This document shows positions 27,676-37,030 of a stretch of DNA of 64,000 nt, piece by piece. The notes beneath the pieces are model-generated. The model did no database searches, had not been told where the DNA came from, and was given only the letters and a program-made list of their open reading frames with translations. The stretch's first letter is position 1, and each line of letters begins with the position of its first letter. Location: contig NZ_QNUF01000005.1 of the NCBI RefSeq assembly GCF_003385455.1, positions 124,001 to 188,000 of the forward strand, in the 5' to 3' direction. The position numbers and the translations under genes were made by a program. This DNA comes from Chryseobacterium rhizosphaerae (lineage in GTDB: Bacteria > Bacteroidota > Bacteroidia > Flavobacteriales > Weeksellaceae).

Positions 27676-27759
27676 ATGAAAAATGAACAAAACTACGCTG
27701 TGCCTATTTTTACGGATACGTCAAAACTCATTGTTTCCATCAATTTAAAACAATACTAA
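27676..27759 (+). CDS. Possible 27-residue peptide
   Basis: An ATG-TAA frame encoding MKNEQNYAVPIFTDTSKLIV followed by SINLKQY. It starts within an A+T-rich leader and has no similarity I recognise. It could be a leader peptide, a small secreted or modified peptide, or chance. Placed here because it is the only sensible frame in a 730-base gap. Confidence 0.3.
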   Translation: MKNEQNYAVPIFTDTSKLIVSINLKQY

Positions 27760-28086
27760 GTTATCACAATTTTTTAGCGCCATAAACCATATAGGGCTTA
27801 TTTGATTATTTCTGCCAACCAGAGATAGAGAATGACCGGTACTTTCGCTTTCGATCTGGGGGCGGGCAATGCCTTTATTGAAATTTAGGGACGTTTCATG
27901 CGGTGCCAGTGATGCTGCTGTTTGAGCTAAGGACCTCTTTCAAAGTCAATGGTTATTCATGGATGTAAACCCTTATACTATAATCCTGTGCTCAGCAATA
28001 GGATGGATGGGAAAATGGCAGCTAACGAATGATTTAAAAACCAAGCAATATAATTTAATATTAAACTCATTAATTTTTACACTATT
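27760..28086. other. Gap with a less A+T-rich stretch (about 27830-27960)
   Basis: Base composition changes here to a more balanced mix (for example GATCTGGGGGCGGGCAATGC) but all frames are interrupted by stops. It could be a decayed gene fragment. The immediate upstream of the next gene is A+T-rich again. No RNA recognised. Confidence 0.3.
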
Positions 28087-29265
28087 ATGACAAAGAAACT
28101 ACTAATCATTGCCTTCACAGGCTTATCGTCTACTATGGCTTTTGCAGCTGATTTATATGTTCGGAATGGGGGAGCAGGCGGTGCTTATCCTACCGTAAGT
28201 ACGGCAATCACAGCGGCTTCAGACGGAGATCGTATCATCATTCAGCCTAAAGCGAATGGAGAGGCTTATGTAGAAAATCTGATTATCAACAAATCGCTGA
28301 CTCTTGTTTCCGAAACCAATTATGCCAAATATATAATTCAGGGAAATGTCAGCATCAATCCGGCAACAGGAAGAACGGTGACCATCAGCAATCTGAGTTC
28401 AGGTTATTACGGCATTTACAATGTAGAGGCAACTTTCCCAATAGGTACAGGAAGAACTTTCATTAATATTGTGAACTGTGATCTGCATAATGTTTTGACA
28501 GACAAAGTCAATTTCACTACAAACATCTCTGGCTGTACAATTAGTGGAAACCTGAAGTTTTCCCACGGAAGATGTACCGCGAACAAAGCACAAAGTATTG
28601 CCGTGGTAGCTACGCAGGATAACAGTCCTATTGGATCTGATATTGAAGTGTATGGTAATGTATCTAAATCATTTATATCCAACTCACAGGCCAATTATAA
28701 TTTTAAATTCAGCAATAATTTTTGTGCCGGTATTTATATCTATAATATTAAACCGGGAAGTTCTAACGAAATCACCAACAACACCATCTATAATCCTTCT
28801 CCCGCAGATATGGGTCCGTTGTACGTTAACTTAGGTAATAATATCAATTTGGGGAATATTCTTATGATGAACAATGCCGCTTCTTTTGTGGTAGGAGGCA
28901 CCAATGCCTGCATTCAAAACAAAAGCACTAGCGTGAGTATAACAGCTAGCTACAATGTATTCACCAATACTTTTGTAACAGAAGGTAATATGACGCAAAG
29001 CGACAATTCAGGATCAATGAACCTGAACTTCGACAATCTAGCATATACTCTAACCGGTATGAATGTAAATGCCGGAAATCCTGGTATAAAATACACCGAT
29101 TTAGACTTAACAAGAAACGATGCCGGGCATTACGGAGGTTCTAATAGCTGGGCTAATTACTGGCCTGCAAATAATGATAATAAACCTCAGGTAAATTATC
29201 TGTCAACGCCAAGATCTATTACCAGCGGAACTTTTAACATGAGTGGGTCTGGTTTTTCTAAATAA
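28087..29265 (+). CDS. Exported right-handed beta-helix-like protein
   Basis: 392 residues starting with a signal peptide (MTKKLLIIAFTGLSSTMAFA). The rest has the repeated short hydrophobic/Asn-rich strands typical of parallel beta-helices (ITAASDGDRIIIQPKANGE, NNTIYNPSPADMGP). It lacks a T9SS C-terminal domain, so it is probably exported by Sec to the periplasm or outer surface. It is 19 bases before the giant RCC1 gene, so the two are likely co-transcribed and may work together. Confidence 0.6.
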   Translation: MTKKLLIIAFTGLSSTMAFAADLYVRNGGAGGAYPTVSTAITAASDGDRIIIQPKANGEAYVENLIINKSLTLVSETNYAKYIIQGNVSINPATGRTVTISNLSSGYYGIYNVEATFPIGTGRTFINIVNCDLHNVLTDKVNFTTNISGCTISGNLKFSHGRCTANKAQSIAVVATQDNSPIGSDIEVYGNVSKSFISNSQANYNFKFSNNFCAGIYIYNIKPGSSNEITNNTIYNPSPADMGPLYVNLGNNINLGNILMMNNAASFVVGGTNACIQNKSTSVSITASYNVFTNTFVTEGNMTQSDNSGSMNLNFDNLAYTLTGMNVNAGNPGIKYTDLDLTRNDAGHYGGSNSWANYWPANNDNKPQVNYLSTPRSITSGTFNMSGSGFSK

Positions 29266-29284
29266 TTTCTAATGATATAACAAT

Positions 29285-32200
29285 ATGAAAAATTATATCT
29301 ATAGTATAATTGCTTTGTTGATGGTCATGTTGTGTCCGGCACAAGTATTGATCAACCAGGCAGAATATTTTTGGGATATCGATCCGGGAACAGGAAACGG
29401 AACTCCGGTATGGGCTGCCGACGGAACTTTCGACAATGTTGTGGAACAGCTTTCCAAAACAGACATTGCTACGCCGGGTACCGGTTTACACAAATTTTAT
29501 ATTCGTGTCAAAGACAATACGGGAGTTTGGGGACCTGTTTTTACCAACATTATTGATATTAAGTCCAATCAGGCCTCGGCAATAATCGCTGTTTCCCAGG
29601 CTGAGTATTTTTGGGATACAGATCCCGGAGCAGGAAATGGGAATCCCATATTGGCTGCCGATGGGACTTTTGACAGCGTTATCGAACAACTCGCTACAAC
29701 AGGCGTTGCCACACCGGGTAGCGGATTGCATACATTCAGTGTCCGTATCAAGGACAATATGGGCTTTTGGGGACCTGTTTTTACCCATGTCATTAATATT
29801 CAGCAAACTTCAGCCTCTCCCATAATCGCTGTTTCTCAGGCTGAGTATTTTTGGGATACTGATCCGGGCGTAGGAAATGGAATCGCTTTATTGGCTGCCG
29901 ATGCAAATTTTGACGGTTCTTTTGAGCAACTGACTGATGCCGGGATTGCTCTGCCTGCTAATGGCCTGCATGTGTTTAATGTCCGTGTCAAAGACAATAC
30001 GGGTATTTGGGGTCCTGTTTTTAGAAATGTTATTGATATACAGACCACAGCTTTTACAGGCTGTTGGCAAACCCTTATTACCAGAGGAGACTATTCGGTA
30101 GGACTCAAAACAGACGGAACATTGTGGGCATGGGGTGCTAATAGCGATGGACAAATAGGGGACGGAACCACAACTTCCAGATCTGTTCCTGTAAAAGTAG
30201 GAACCGCAAATGACTGGAAAAGCATTTATGTTGGCCATAGACATACCCTTGCCATTAAAACAGATGGTACCATGTGGGCATGGGGAGATAATGCATATGG
30301 GCAATTAGGTGATGGAACTGTAATTGACAAAACAGTTCCGACTCAGATAGGAACCGCAACAAACTGGCAAAGTCTTGGTGGTGGAATTGAACATTCAGTA
30401 GGACTCAAAACCGATGGGACACTTTGGACCTGGGGACGTAACAACAATGGGCAGCTGGGAGATGGAACTACAGTTTCAAAAAATATCCCAACACAAATAG
30501 GAACCGCCACCAATTGGAAAAGTATTCGTGCTGGAAATCATCAGACGTTAGCGATAAAAACCGATGGAACGCTCTGGGGATGGGGAATTAACACCTCCGG
30601 ACAACTTGGAGACGGAACTTCGGTTTCAAAAAATATCCCAACACAAATAGGAACTGCTGCCAATTGGAAAAGTATTGATACAGGAATGCAACATTCGGTA
30701 GGACTTAAAACTGACGGAACGTTATGGGCCTGGGGAAATAACAATAATGGACAGCTGGGAGACGGAACTACAATTTCAAAATATACCCAAACACAAATAG
30801 GAACCGCAACCAACTGGCAAACTGTAGCAGTTGGAAATGGTTTTTCATTTGCAACGAAGACAGACGGAACAGTTTGGTCTTGGGGCAGCAATAACTTTGG
30901 GCAGTTGGGTAATGGTACCACTGGAGGAAATAGTACATCACCTGTACAAGTAGATTCCTCTTCAGACAATATGCAGGTTTTTGCCGGAGAAAGTCATATT
31001 CTTGTACAAAAATTTGATGGTTTTCTAAAAATTTGTGGACGAAATGATAGCGGGCAGTTAGGTGACGGTACGAGAGTTAACAAAAATGCATTTATTTCTA
31101 TGGTTTGCCCTGGATATTGTATTCCTCCAACACCATTTTCATCAACCAATATCACTGCTGAAACGGCTACTCTTAACTGGACAGCAGCTACTGTGACTCC
31201 TGGTCAAGGGTATGTGTATCTTTATAGTACCAGCCCAACAGTGGGAGGTATTCAAGGATCTGTTCCTTCTACTTCTACAACAGCAAATTTGAACAATTTA
31301 CTGCCTGACACCACTTACTATTGGTGGGTAGCATCTAATTGTGGATTCAGCCCCTTTACATGGATGCAGGGAGGTTCCTTTACTACACTTCCTACCACTG
31401 CAACCGGCTGTTGGCAAAGTGTAAGTGGAGGTGTTGATTACTCAATGGGGATCAAAACAGACGGAACATTATGGGCCTGGGGAGATAACTATGATGGACA
31501 GCTGGGAGACGGAACTATGATCATTAGAAAAACCCCAATACAAATAGGGACCGAAAATAATTGGACAAAAATAGTTGCCGGGTCTAATTTTTCAATAGGT
31601 ATGAAAGCCAATGGTACAATATGGACCTGGGGAGAGAATAACAAAGGGCAGTTAGGTGATGGAACTACCACCACGAGAAATATTCCAACGCAGGTAGGAG
31701 CCGCCACAGACTGGGTGGATATTGCAACGGGAGAAAAACAGACGTTTGCTATAAAGTCAGATGGGACACTTTGGGCCTGGGGCTATAATAACAGGGGACA
31801 GCTGGGTGATGGTACAATCATTAGCAAAAACATACCTGTGCAAATAGGAACTGCAACAGACTGGCAAAGTATCGCCTCCGGACAATCTCATACCCTTGCT
31901 ATAAAAACAGATGGAACGCTATGGAGCTGGGGAGAAAATTATTATGGACAATTGGGTGATGGTACTGGAATAGATGTAAGTTCCCCTATTCAAGTAGGAA
32001 CTGCAACGAATTGGAAAACTGTTACTGCAGGAAATGATCATTCAATAGCCATAAAAACAGATGGAACATTATGGAGCTGGGGGTATAATAACAGGGGACA
32101 ATTAGGTGATGGAACTACAACCCGAAAGAATATTCCGACCCAAGTAGGAACAGAAGCCAACTGGCGAAGTGTGAAGACTGGTATATATAATTCTTCAATA

Positions 32201-32767
32201 GCCATAAAAACAGATGGAACATTATGGAGCTGGGGGTATAATGGCTGGGGACAGTTAGGTGATGGTACAGAGATAGATAGACCTACACCAATGCAAGTAG
32301 GAACTGCAACTGACTGGCAAAGTATTGCTATCGGAGCTGATAATGCACTTGCGATAAATACTAAAGGATCGCTGGCAATCAGTGGCTATAATCTCAAGGG
32401 ACAGCTAGGAGATGGTACTTATGTTCAAAAGAAAATCTTCATACCTGTTGCTTGTGGTACAGGTAGCGGTACTGTTCAGAAAGTTTCGACTTTAGCTAAA
32501 GCTGGTTTAGCGGTAGATGAAGTTTCTACAAAGGCAGATCATCTGAAAGTCTATCCAAATCCGGTACAGGATATCCTGACCATTTCATTTGATCAGAAGA
32601 TGCTGTCGGTAGCGGTGTACAATGCTGCGGGACAACAGGTGCTTACAAAGGTAATCAATGATACGAAAGGAACGATTGATGTTTCCGGACTCGTATCAGG
32701 GGTTTATCTGGTTAAAGTGAATGCTGCTCATGACCTTGTAAGAATGGTGAAAGTGATCAAGCGATAA
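29285..32767 (+). CDS. Giant T9SS-exported protein with 14 RCC1 units
   Basis: 1160 residues. After a signal peptide come three units of about 85 residues beginning with AEYFWDxDPGxGNG. Seven RCC1-type units (TLWAWGxNxxGQLGDGT) follow, then a fibronectin-III-like domain (about residues 620-700: ITAETATLNWTAATV), then seven more RCC1 units. A C-terminal T9SS sorting domain (LKVYPNPVQDILTISFDQ) closes the protein. Each block of seven units would make one beta-propeller. The protein is predicted to be cell-surface attached or secreted, and probably binds a partner or ligand. The DNA repeats are long and similar, making this a site for internal recombination. Confidence 0.92.
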   Translation: MKNYIYSIIALLMVMLCPAQVLINQAEYFWDIDPGTGNGTPVWAADGTFDNVVEQLSKTDIATPGTGLHKFYIRVKDNTGVWGPVFTNIIDIKSNQASAIIAVSQAEYFWDTDPGAGNGNPILAADGTFDSVIEQLATTGVATPGSGLHTFSVRIKDNMGFWGPVFTHVINIQQTSASPIIAVSQAEYFWDTDPGVGNGIALLAADANFDGSFEQLTDAGIALPANGLHVFNVRVKDNTGIWGPVFRNVIDIQTTAFTGCWQTLITRGDYSVGLKTDGTLWAWGANSDGQIGDGTTTSRSVPVKVGTANDWKSIYVGHRHTLAIKTDGTMWAWGDNAYGQLGDGTVIDKTVPTQIGTATNWQSLGGGIEHSVGLKTDGTLWTWGRNNNGQLGDGTTVSKNIPTQIGTATNWKSIRAGNHQTLAIKTDGTLWGWGINTSGQLGDGTSVSKNIPTQIGTAANWKSIDTGMQHSVGLKTDGTLWAWGNNNNGQLGDGTTISKYTQTQIGTATNWQTVAVGNGFSFATKTDGTVWSWGSNNFGQLGNGTTGGNSTSPVQVDSSSDNMQVFAGESHILVQKFDGFLKICGRNDSGQLGDGTRVNKNAFISMVCPGYCIPPTPFSSTNITAETATLNWTAATVTPGQGYVYLYSTSPTVGGIQGSVPSTSTTANLNNLLPDTTYYWWVASNCGFSPFTWMQGGSFTTLPTTATGCWQSVSGGVDYSMGIKTDGTLWAWGDNYDGQLGDGTMIIRKTPIQIGTENNWTKIVAGSNFSIGMKANGTIWTWGENNKGQLGDGTTTTRNIPTQVGAATDWVDIATGEKQTFAIKSDGTLWAWGYNNRGQLGDGTIISKNIPVQIGTATDWQSIASGQSHTLAIKTDGTLWSWGENYYGQLGDGTGIDVSSPIQVGTATNWKTVTAGNDHSIAIKTDGTLWSWGYNNRGQLGDGTTTRKNIPTQVGTEANWRSVKTGIYNSSIAIKTDGTLWSWGYNGWGQLGDGTEIDRPTPMQVGTATDWQSIAIGADNALAINTKGSLAISGYNLKGQLGDGTYVQKKIFIPVACGTGSGTVQKVSTLAKAGLAVDEVSTKADHLKVYPNPVQDILTISFDQKMLSVAVYNAAGQQVLTKVINDTKGTIDVSGLVSGVYLVKVNAAHDLVRMVKVIKR

Positions 32768-32824
32768 CCTGTAAAACCTTAATACAAAAACTAAGATTTC
32801 TTTAGACTTGAAATCTTTAAAAAT

Positions 32825-32857
32825 AGCGCCACTTATCTTTAAGTGGCGCTTTTATTT
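32825..32857 (+). terminator. Terminator of the beta-helix/RCC1 operon
   Basis: AGCGCCACTTA pairs perfectly with TAAGTGGCGCT around TCTT and is followed by TTTATTTAT. This is the strongest hairpin in the region. Confidence 0.9.
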
Positions 32858-33004
32858 ATAATGAACAGAAAAACAAATCACCGCTGCCGAACGAATCCTT
32901 TCGTACGGTTTTTATTTCAGTTTAAACTTTTATTTTAATGACAAATCGAAGATGATCTCCTTTCAGTCGATGAATGTTGTTTCAACGGAGTTAAAAGTCA
33001 CAGA

Positions 33005-33155
33005 ATATTTTTAATACTGTAGTTATTTTTAAGTTTCCAGCTTTGTGAATATCAAGTACACTAAAGTTTTATGAAAATCTTTGATTTTCTTCTAAAGTGT
33101 ACTTATTGATGTAGGAAGCGACTCACCTTTCTTAAGTGATCTAAAGTGTTCCAAA
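33005..33155 (+). repeat. Degenerate copy of repeat family A
   Basis: The order of family A motifs is recognisable (AAGTACACTAAAG, GAAAATCTTTGATTTTC core, TCTAAAGTGTACTT, CTAAAGTGTT), but the ends are lost. An old copy, beside an old copy of family B. Confidence 0.6.
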
Positions 33156-33324
33156 TAATAGATTGTATGAATTTCATTGTGTTTGAAGAATTGGAAATCT
33201 GTAAAAGTTTAAACAGGTTTTTATAAAAATGTCAATTCTACTTCTTATACAAATCTTTATCTAAATCACATTCCTTAAGTTTTTTTTTAATTAAAAAGAT
33301 CATGTAATGATGCCGTGTTTTTCT

Positions 33325-33487
33325 AACGCAAAGTTTTAGCTTCATTATGCATATTTTCAGGGAGCAAAGAACAGAATCAACTTCGTTGATTCGTCGAAGC
33401 GTATGCATAGCCATATCGCTTCATCAGCGACATTGTCGCCTTCTTTGCATCCTTATAACTCAAAGGCTTGAATCTTTTCTTTGCGTT
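33325..33487 (-). repeat. Isolated copy of repeat family B, inverted
   Basis: Bounded by AACGCAAAG at 33325-33333 and CTTTGCGTT at 33479-33487, the ends of family B. Inside are GAATCAACTTCGTTGATTC and CTTCATCAGCGA, in reverse order to the 60 kb array. It has diverged from the array consensus. Confidence 0.7.
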
Positions 33488-33631
33488 TTTTTTTAAAAGC
33501 AGCTTTCCTTTTTACCGTTGCTGCCGTATTATTGTATCATGCAGCTTTTATTTCAACCCCTTTCTCATAAAGTTTTTATCTTTGATTCAGGACATTTTGA
33601 GATAAACCAGCTCAAAAACTATTCAATAGCT

Positions 33632-34066
33632 ATGAATGCAGATACTATAAAATTTAACAGGTTAATTCCTGAATTATTGGTGACCGATATTGGCAATTCT
33701 AAGAAGTTTTATATGGAACAATTGGGATTTATATTGGAATATGAAAGGGAGGAAGACTGTTTTGCACTGATTTCATATGAGGGCGCTCAGCTTATGCTTG
33801 AGCAGGACAGTTCCGATTCATGGTTGACTGACCAGCTTGTTTTTCCCAGAGGTCGGGGTATTAATTTTCAGATTGAAGTAAACTGTCTGGATGATATTAT
33901 TGATAAAATTGAAACGAATAAGTTAGCTTATTTTAGAGAACCGAAAGAAATATGGTATAGAATAAATACGATGGAAGAAGGTGTTAAGGAGCTCCTTATA
34001 CAGGATTCTGACGGATATCTTTTGAGATTTCAGCAATATCTCGGAGAACGGAAAGTGAGTCAATAA
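33632..34066 (+). CDS. VOC (glyoxalase/bleomycin resistance-like) family protein
   Basis: 144 residues with two beta-alpha-beta-beta-beta halves (FNRLIPELLVTDIGNSKKFY and ..GINFQIEVNCLDDII..) and the GLOD-like end LIQDSDGYLLRFQQYLG. VOC proteins are metal-dependent dioxygenases, glyoxalases or antibiotic-binding proteins; the exact type is not clear. The start at 33632 (MNADTIKFNRLIPELL) is preferred over the upstream ATG at 33518, which would add 38 residues with no homology. Confidence 0.82.
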   Translation: MNADTIKFNRLIPELLVTDIGNSKKFYMEQLGFILEYEREEDCFALISYEGAQLMLEQDSSDSWLTDQLVFPRGRGINFQIEVNCLDDIIDKIETNKLAYFREPKEIWYRINTMEEGVKELLIQDSDGYLLRFQQYLGERKVSQ

Positions 34067-34155
34067 ACCGGTTACATCTCATCTTTGCGTTTTAAAAAGC
34101 TTCAGTATGCCGTTTTACAGAGAAAAACACCGGACGTGATTAGATTAAAAAATAC

Positions 34156-34186
34156 AAAAGCCTTTCAGAAAAACTGAAAGGCTTTT
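34156..34186. terminator. Bidirectional terminator between convergent genes
   Basis: AAAAGCCTTTCAG and CTGAAAGGCTTTT are perfect arms around AAAAA, flanked by A and T runs on either side, so it can serve both the VOC gene and the gene at 34200. Confidence 0.85.
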
Positions 34187-34199
34187 ATAAAGAAATCTA

Positions 34200-36602
34200 T
34201 TATTTAAAAACTTCATTCTGATAAAGAATATGGTCGTCTTCATCAAAACTGATGATCAGTACCTTATATTGTTTTGCAGTGTCGTTATTGAAAAATTTAA
34301 TTCTCGGTGGCACATATTCGCTGTCAAATAAATTAGGATTCCAATAGAGTGTTTCCCGGGTGTCATTTTCAATTTTCTTTTCAGGATCATCGGTATCCAG
34401 GGTTTCAATAAGAAATTCCGAAGGCCGATCATAGCCTTTTATGACAGATGAGTTGTTCTTTTGCGCTTCTTTTTCATTGCTTTTAGGTTTCATATTCCCT
34501 CTCATCGTGTAGATCAATACAGCATTACCCACTAATCCGGATCCTTTGATGATTTTCACCATGGCAATATTGCTTATAGGAACATTCATAATCATGCCTG
34601 GTTCAGTAGCCATTTCATCTAAATAGAGCTGAGCTTTACTGCCCCGCATGTAGGGAACATTCTCGCCTAAGTTATTTCTTTGGAATACCAGGCCGGCAGC
34701 TCTCCCTTGTAGCCAAGATAATATATCGGTTGACCCTGCGGCATGTTGGTCTTCGTTGACAAAGTCGAATATCGTAGAATTCAGGGAATTAAACATTCCA
34801 CTAGACAGTTGACTGTTTAATTCTACCGTTGGGTCTTTCTTTTTTCCTGTTAATTTTACTTCTTCAATCTGTACATCAGAACTCCCGTTTTTTCTGCTGT
34901 TTTTCTGGTTGTTGATGGCCTTGGTAATAGATGGAGGAAGAGTTTTGTTTCCGCTGGTTTTTACTAAGGTATATTTTGTACCTGGAAAATTGCCTTTAAA
35001 CGGTGTGGGAGTAACCAGTGGTTCTACGGTGACAAATAGATTGTCAGTGCTTGATTCCTGATTATTTTCTGAAGTTGCAAGAACAGAAACATTCAAAGGT
35101 TCAGAGTAGTTAAGATTATCTAAATAGATATATCCGTTTTGGTCTGTTTTAGACGGGGTAAGCGTGGGTTCATTTTTACCTAATTTCAAAGCTAAAATTA
35201 CACTGGAATTGATAAGCAGGGCATTGTTTTTAATAGGTTTTATCCTGTAAGAAAGAAATTGCTGGGAATTGGTTTTAATGGCTGGTACAAATCCGGTAAG
35301 TACAGAATTCCAGTCAAATCTTTTCCAGTTTTCAGATATAAGCAGTGCGTCTAAGGCTTCAGTATTGGCATTTTTAGAAAAATATTGGGCCGGACTGTCT
35401 ATTTTTGAAGTAAAATCTCCGGTTAACCAAAGCCTGCTCAGCATATTTTCTTCTTCCGGAGCCTGGGTACCGTCATCCTCACTTACCAAAACAGTATAAT
35501 TTTTAAAATACGATTCCGGGGAAAGATCAATACTGTTGAAAGATCTTGGCGTCTGTTTTATATTCTGAGCTATAATTTCGGCTTTCTCAATATGTAAACT
35601 ATTCGGCTTTACAAAGCAAAGTCTTTGGGCTACCAGATGATCTTGTTCATCAAAAATGGCTAACTGTAAAATACCGTTGGCTTCATTATTGATTTTTGCG
35701 GGAATAAGACTGGAAGCTTCATTGATCAATTGGTTAATATTGGCTTTGTAAGCAAGGTGGTTATTGATGGTTCCTACAATTTTATAGTTTTGAAGTTTCT
35801 GTTTTAAATTAACTCCTTTTAGGGTGTATTTAATTCCTTCTTTAGAGTTGTAAACTTCCAGATGAACACCCATATCTGTAACTTGTGGCAGATCTACCGT
35901 TTTACTTTTTCCGGTGTTATCCTGAACGATAACCTGGTATTTTTTTCCTAACGCTGGAGTTATGCTAAAAGAAGCAACATTTTTATCAAAAGAGGTAAAG
36001 GTCGTGATGGGTGCATTGGGACTTTGGGTATCTATTACTTTTCCGGTCCACGTGCCCGGTAGAGGAGTATCACTTGATACTCTTACGGCAAATTTCGTAG
36101 GCATACCGTTGATGAAAGTTCCTCCTTCCGGAAAGGCTTTAGCAGACCAATCAGAACTTTTGCCAATCACTAACGATTCTGTGGAGGTTGGGTTGTAAAC
36201 CGGAAGCGTTTTCACAATCTGAAAATCTTCACTAAAATTAGTCATGTAAGGGGTGTATGCTCTTAAAAAATAGACTTGCTCCGGAAGGTTCTCTTTCAGT
36301 TGAAAATCTCCGCTGCCCTCGCCATTGGTCAGAAGTACCGTTTTCCAGTCTATCAATTTCTTATCGGAATTGTACAGCTCCACAAATAGAGTAGTAGACA
36401 ATGCAGAACGGTTATAGCCCTCAAATACAAAACTTTTGAACCAGATCTTGTCCCCAGCTGCATATTGTGACTTGTCCGTCAGTATATAAACTTTTTCCTG
36501 TTCGTAATTATTCTCGAGATTGGTAATTGCCTTTTCTAATTGACTTTGTGCCAGTACAGGTGATACTAGTGAAATAAGCAATACACAGAATATATTTTTC
36601 AT
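34200..36602 (-). CDS. Large exported protein with MG2-like and TonB-plug-like domains
   Basis: 800 residues with a signal peptide (MKNIFCVLLISLVSPVLAQS). The N-terminal part has the macroglobulin-like pattern KVYILTDKSQYAAGDKIWFK, as in MG2 domains. Around residues 620-700 a plug-like region reads DILSWLQGRAAGLVFQRNN and NVPYMRGSKAQLYLDEM, as in outer-membrane receptors, but no beta-barrel follows. It is probably an envelope protein that delivers a plug-like domain to a partner. A similar architecture is common in Flavobacteriia. Confidence 0.7.
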   Translation of the reverse strand: MKNIFCVLLISLVSPVLAQSQLEKAITNLENNYEQEKVYILTDKSQYAAGDKIWFKSFVFEGYNRSALSTTLFVELYNSDKKLIDWKTVLLTNGEGSGDFQLKENLPEQVYFLRAYTPYMTNFSEDFQIVKTLPVYNPTSTESLVIGKSSDWSAKAFPEGGTFINGMPTKFAVRVSSDTPLPGTWTGKVIDTQSPNAPITTFTSFDKNVASFSITPALGKKYQVIVQDNTGKSKTVDLPQVTDMGVHLEVYNSKEGIKYTLKGVNLKQKLQNYKIVGTINNHLAYKANINQLINEASSLIPAKINNEANGILQLAIFDEQDHLVAQRLCFVKPNSLHIEKAEIIAQNIKQTPRSFNSIDLSPESYFKNYTVLVSEDDGTQAPEEENMLSRLWLTGDFTSKIDSPAQYFSKNANTEALDALLISENWKRFDWNSVLTGFVPAIKTNSQQFLSYRIKPIKNNALLINSSVILALKLGKNEPTLTPSKTDQNGYIYLDNLNYSEPLNVSVLATSENNQESSTDNLFVTVEPLVTPTPFKGNFPGTKYTLVKTSGNKTLPPSITKAINNQKNSRKNGSSDVQIEEVKLTGKKKDPTVELNSQLSSGMFNSLNSTIFDFVNEDQHAAGSTDILSWLQGRAAGLVFQRNNLGENVPYMRGSKAQLYLDEMATEPGMIMNVPISNIAMVKIIKGSGLVGNAVLIYTMRGNMKPKSNEKEAQKNNSSVIKGYDRPSEFLIETLDTDDPEKKIENDTRETLYWNPNLFDSEYVPPRIKFFNNDTAKQYKVLIISFDEDDHILYQNEVFK

Positions 36603-36992
36603 AGAAATCTTAACGCATTTTAATTCAGTGCTAATTTAATCATTTAAAGACTTCGAAAATTGATATTTAGGGGGTTATTTTGCAATGTTCAATAAATTAT
36701 TGTTGTAAAAAAATATATATGAAATTTTTTTAATGTTTTTTATCTATTTTCGATAAAAATTGTGAGACGTTTTGATGAGGATAAGAAGTAATTAGATACA
36801 ATAATTGTTATTAATAAAACAGGGATTAATATTATTCCTCAGATTGTATGGAGGAGCAATTTTATCATGGTAAATGATGAATATCTACCTTGTCTTATTC
36901 AATACTACTGTACGTTGTCAAATACAACTGCAAGTAGTGTAATTACAACTAAGAGTATCTATAATCCTGATAGATATGGATAAACCTGGAGC
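36603..36992. other. 390-base intergenic region with palindromes before the XRE gene
   Basis: Strongly A+T-rich. GTTGT-CAAAT-ACAAC near 36914 and TGTAATTACA near 36938 are palindromes that could be binding sites for the XRE protein. No open frame of interest. Confidence 0.35.
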
Positions 36993-37000
36993 TATCTTTG
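36993..37000 (+). promoter_or_regulatory. -7 box for the XRE-pentapeptide gene
   Basis: TATCTTTG is an exact match to TAnnTTTG, 31 bases before the start codon. The -33 region has no clear TTG. Confidence 0.5.
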
Positions 37001-37030
37001 TCCTGTCAAAAAGACTAAAAATACAAGAAT

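Noticed and set aside
27830..27960. Decayed gene in a less A+T-rich patch
   Set aside because: No frame gives a recognisable protein, so only a change of composition is noted.
30541..31707. Minus-strand frames in the RCC1 gene
   Set aside because: They are repetitive shadows of the plus-strand propeller repeats, with Pro/Ser/Val-rich low complexity.
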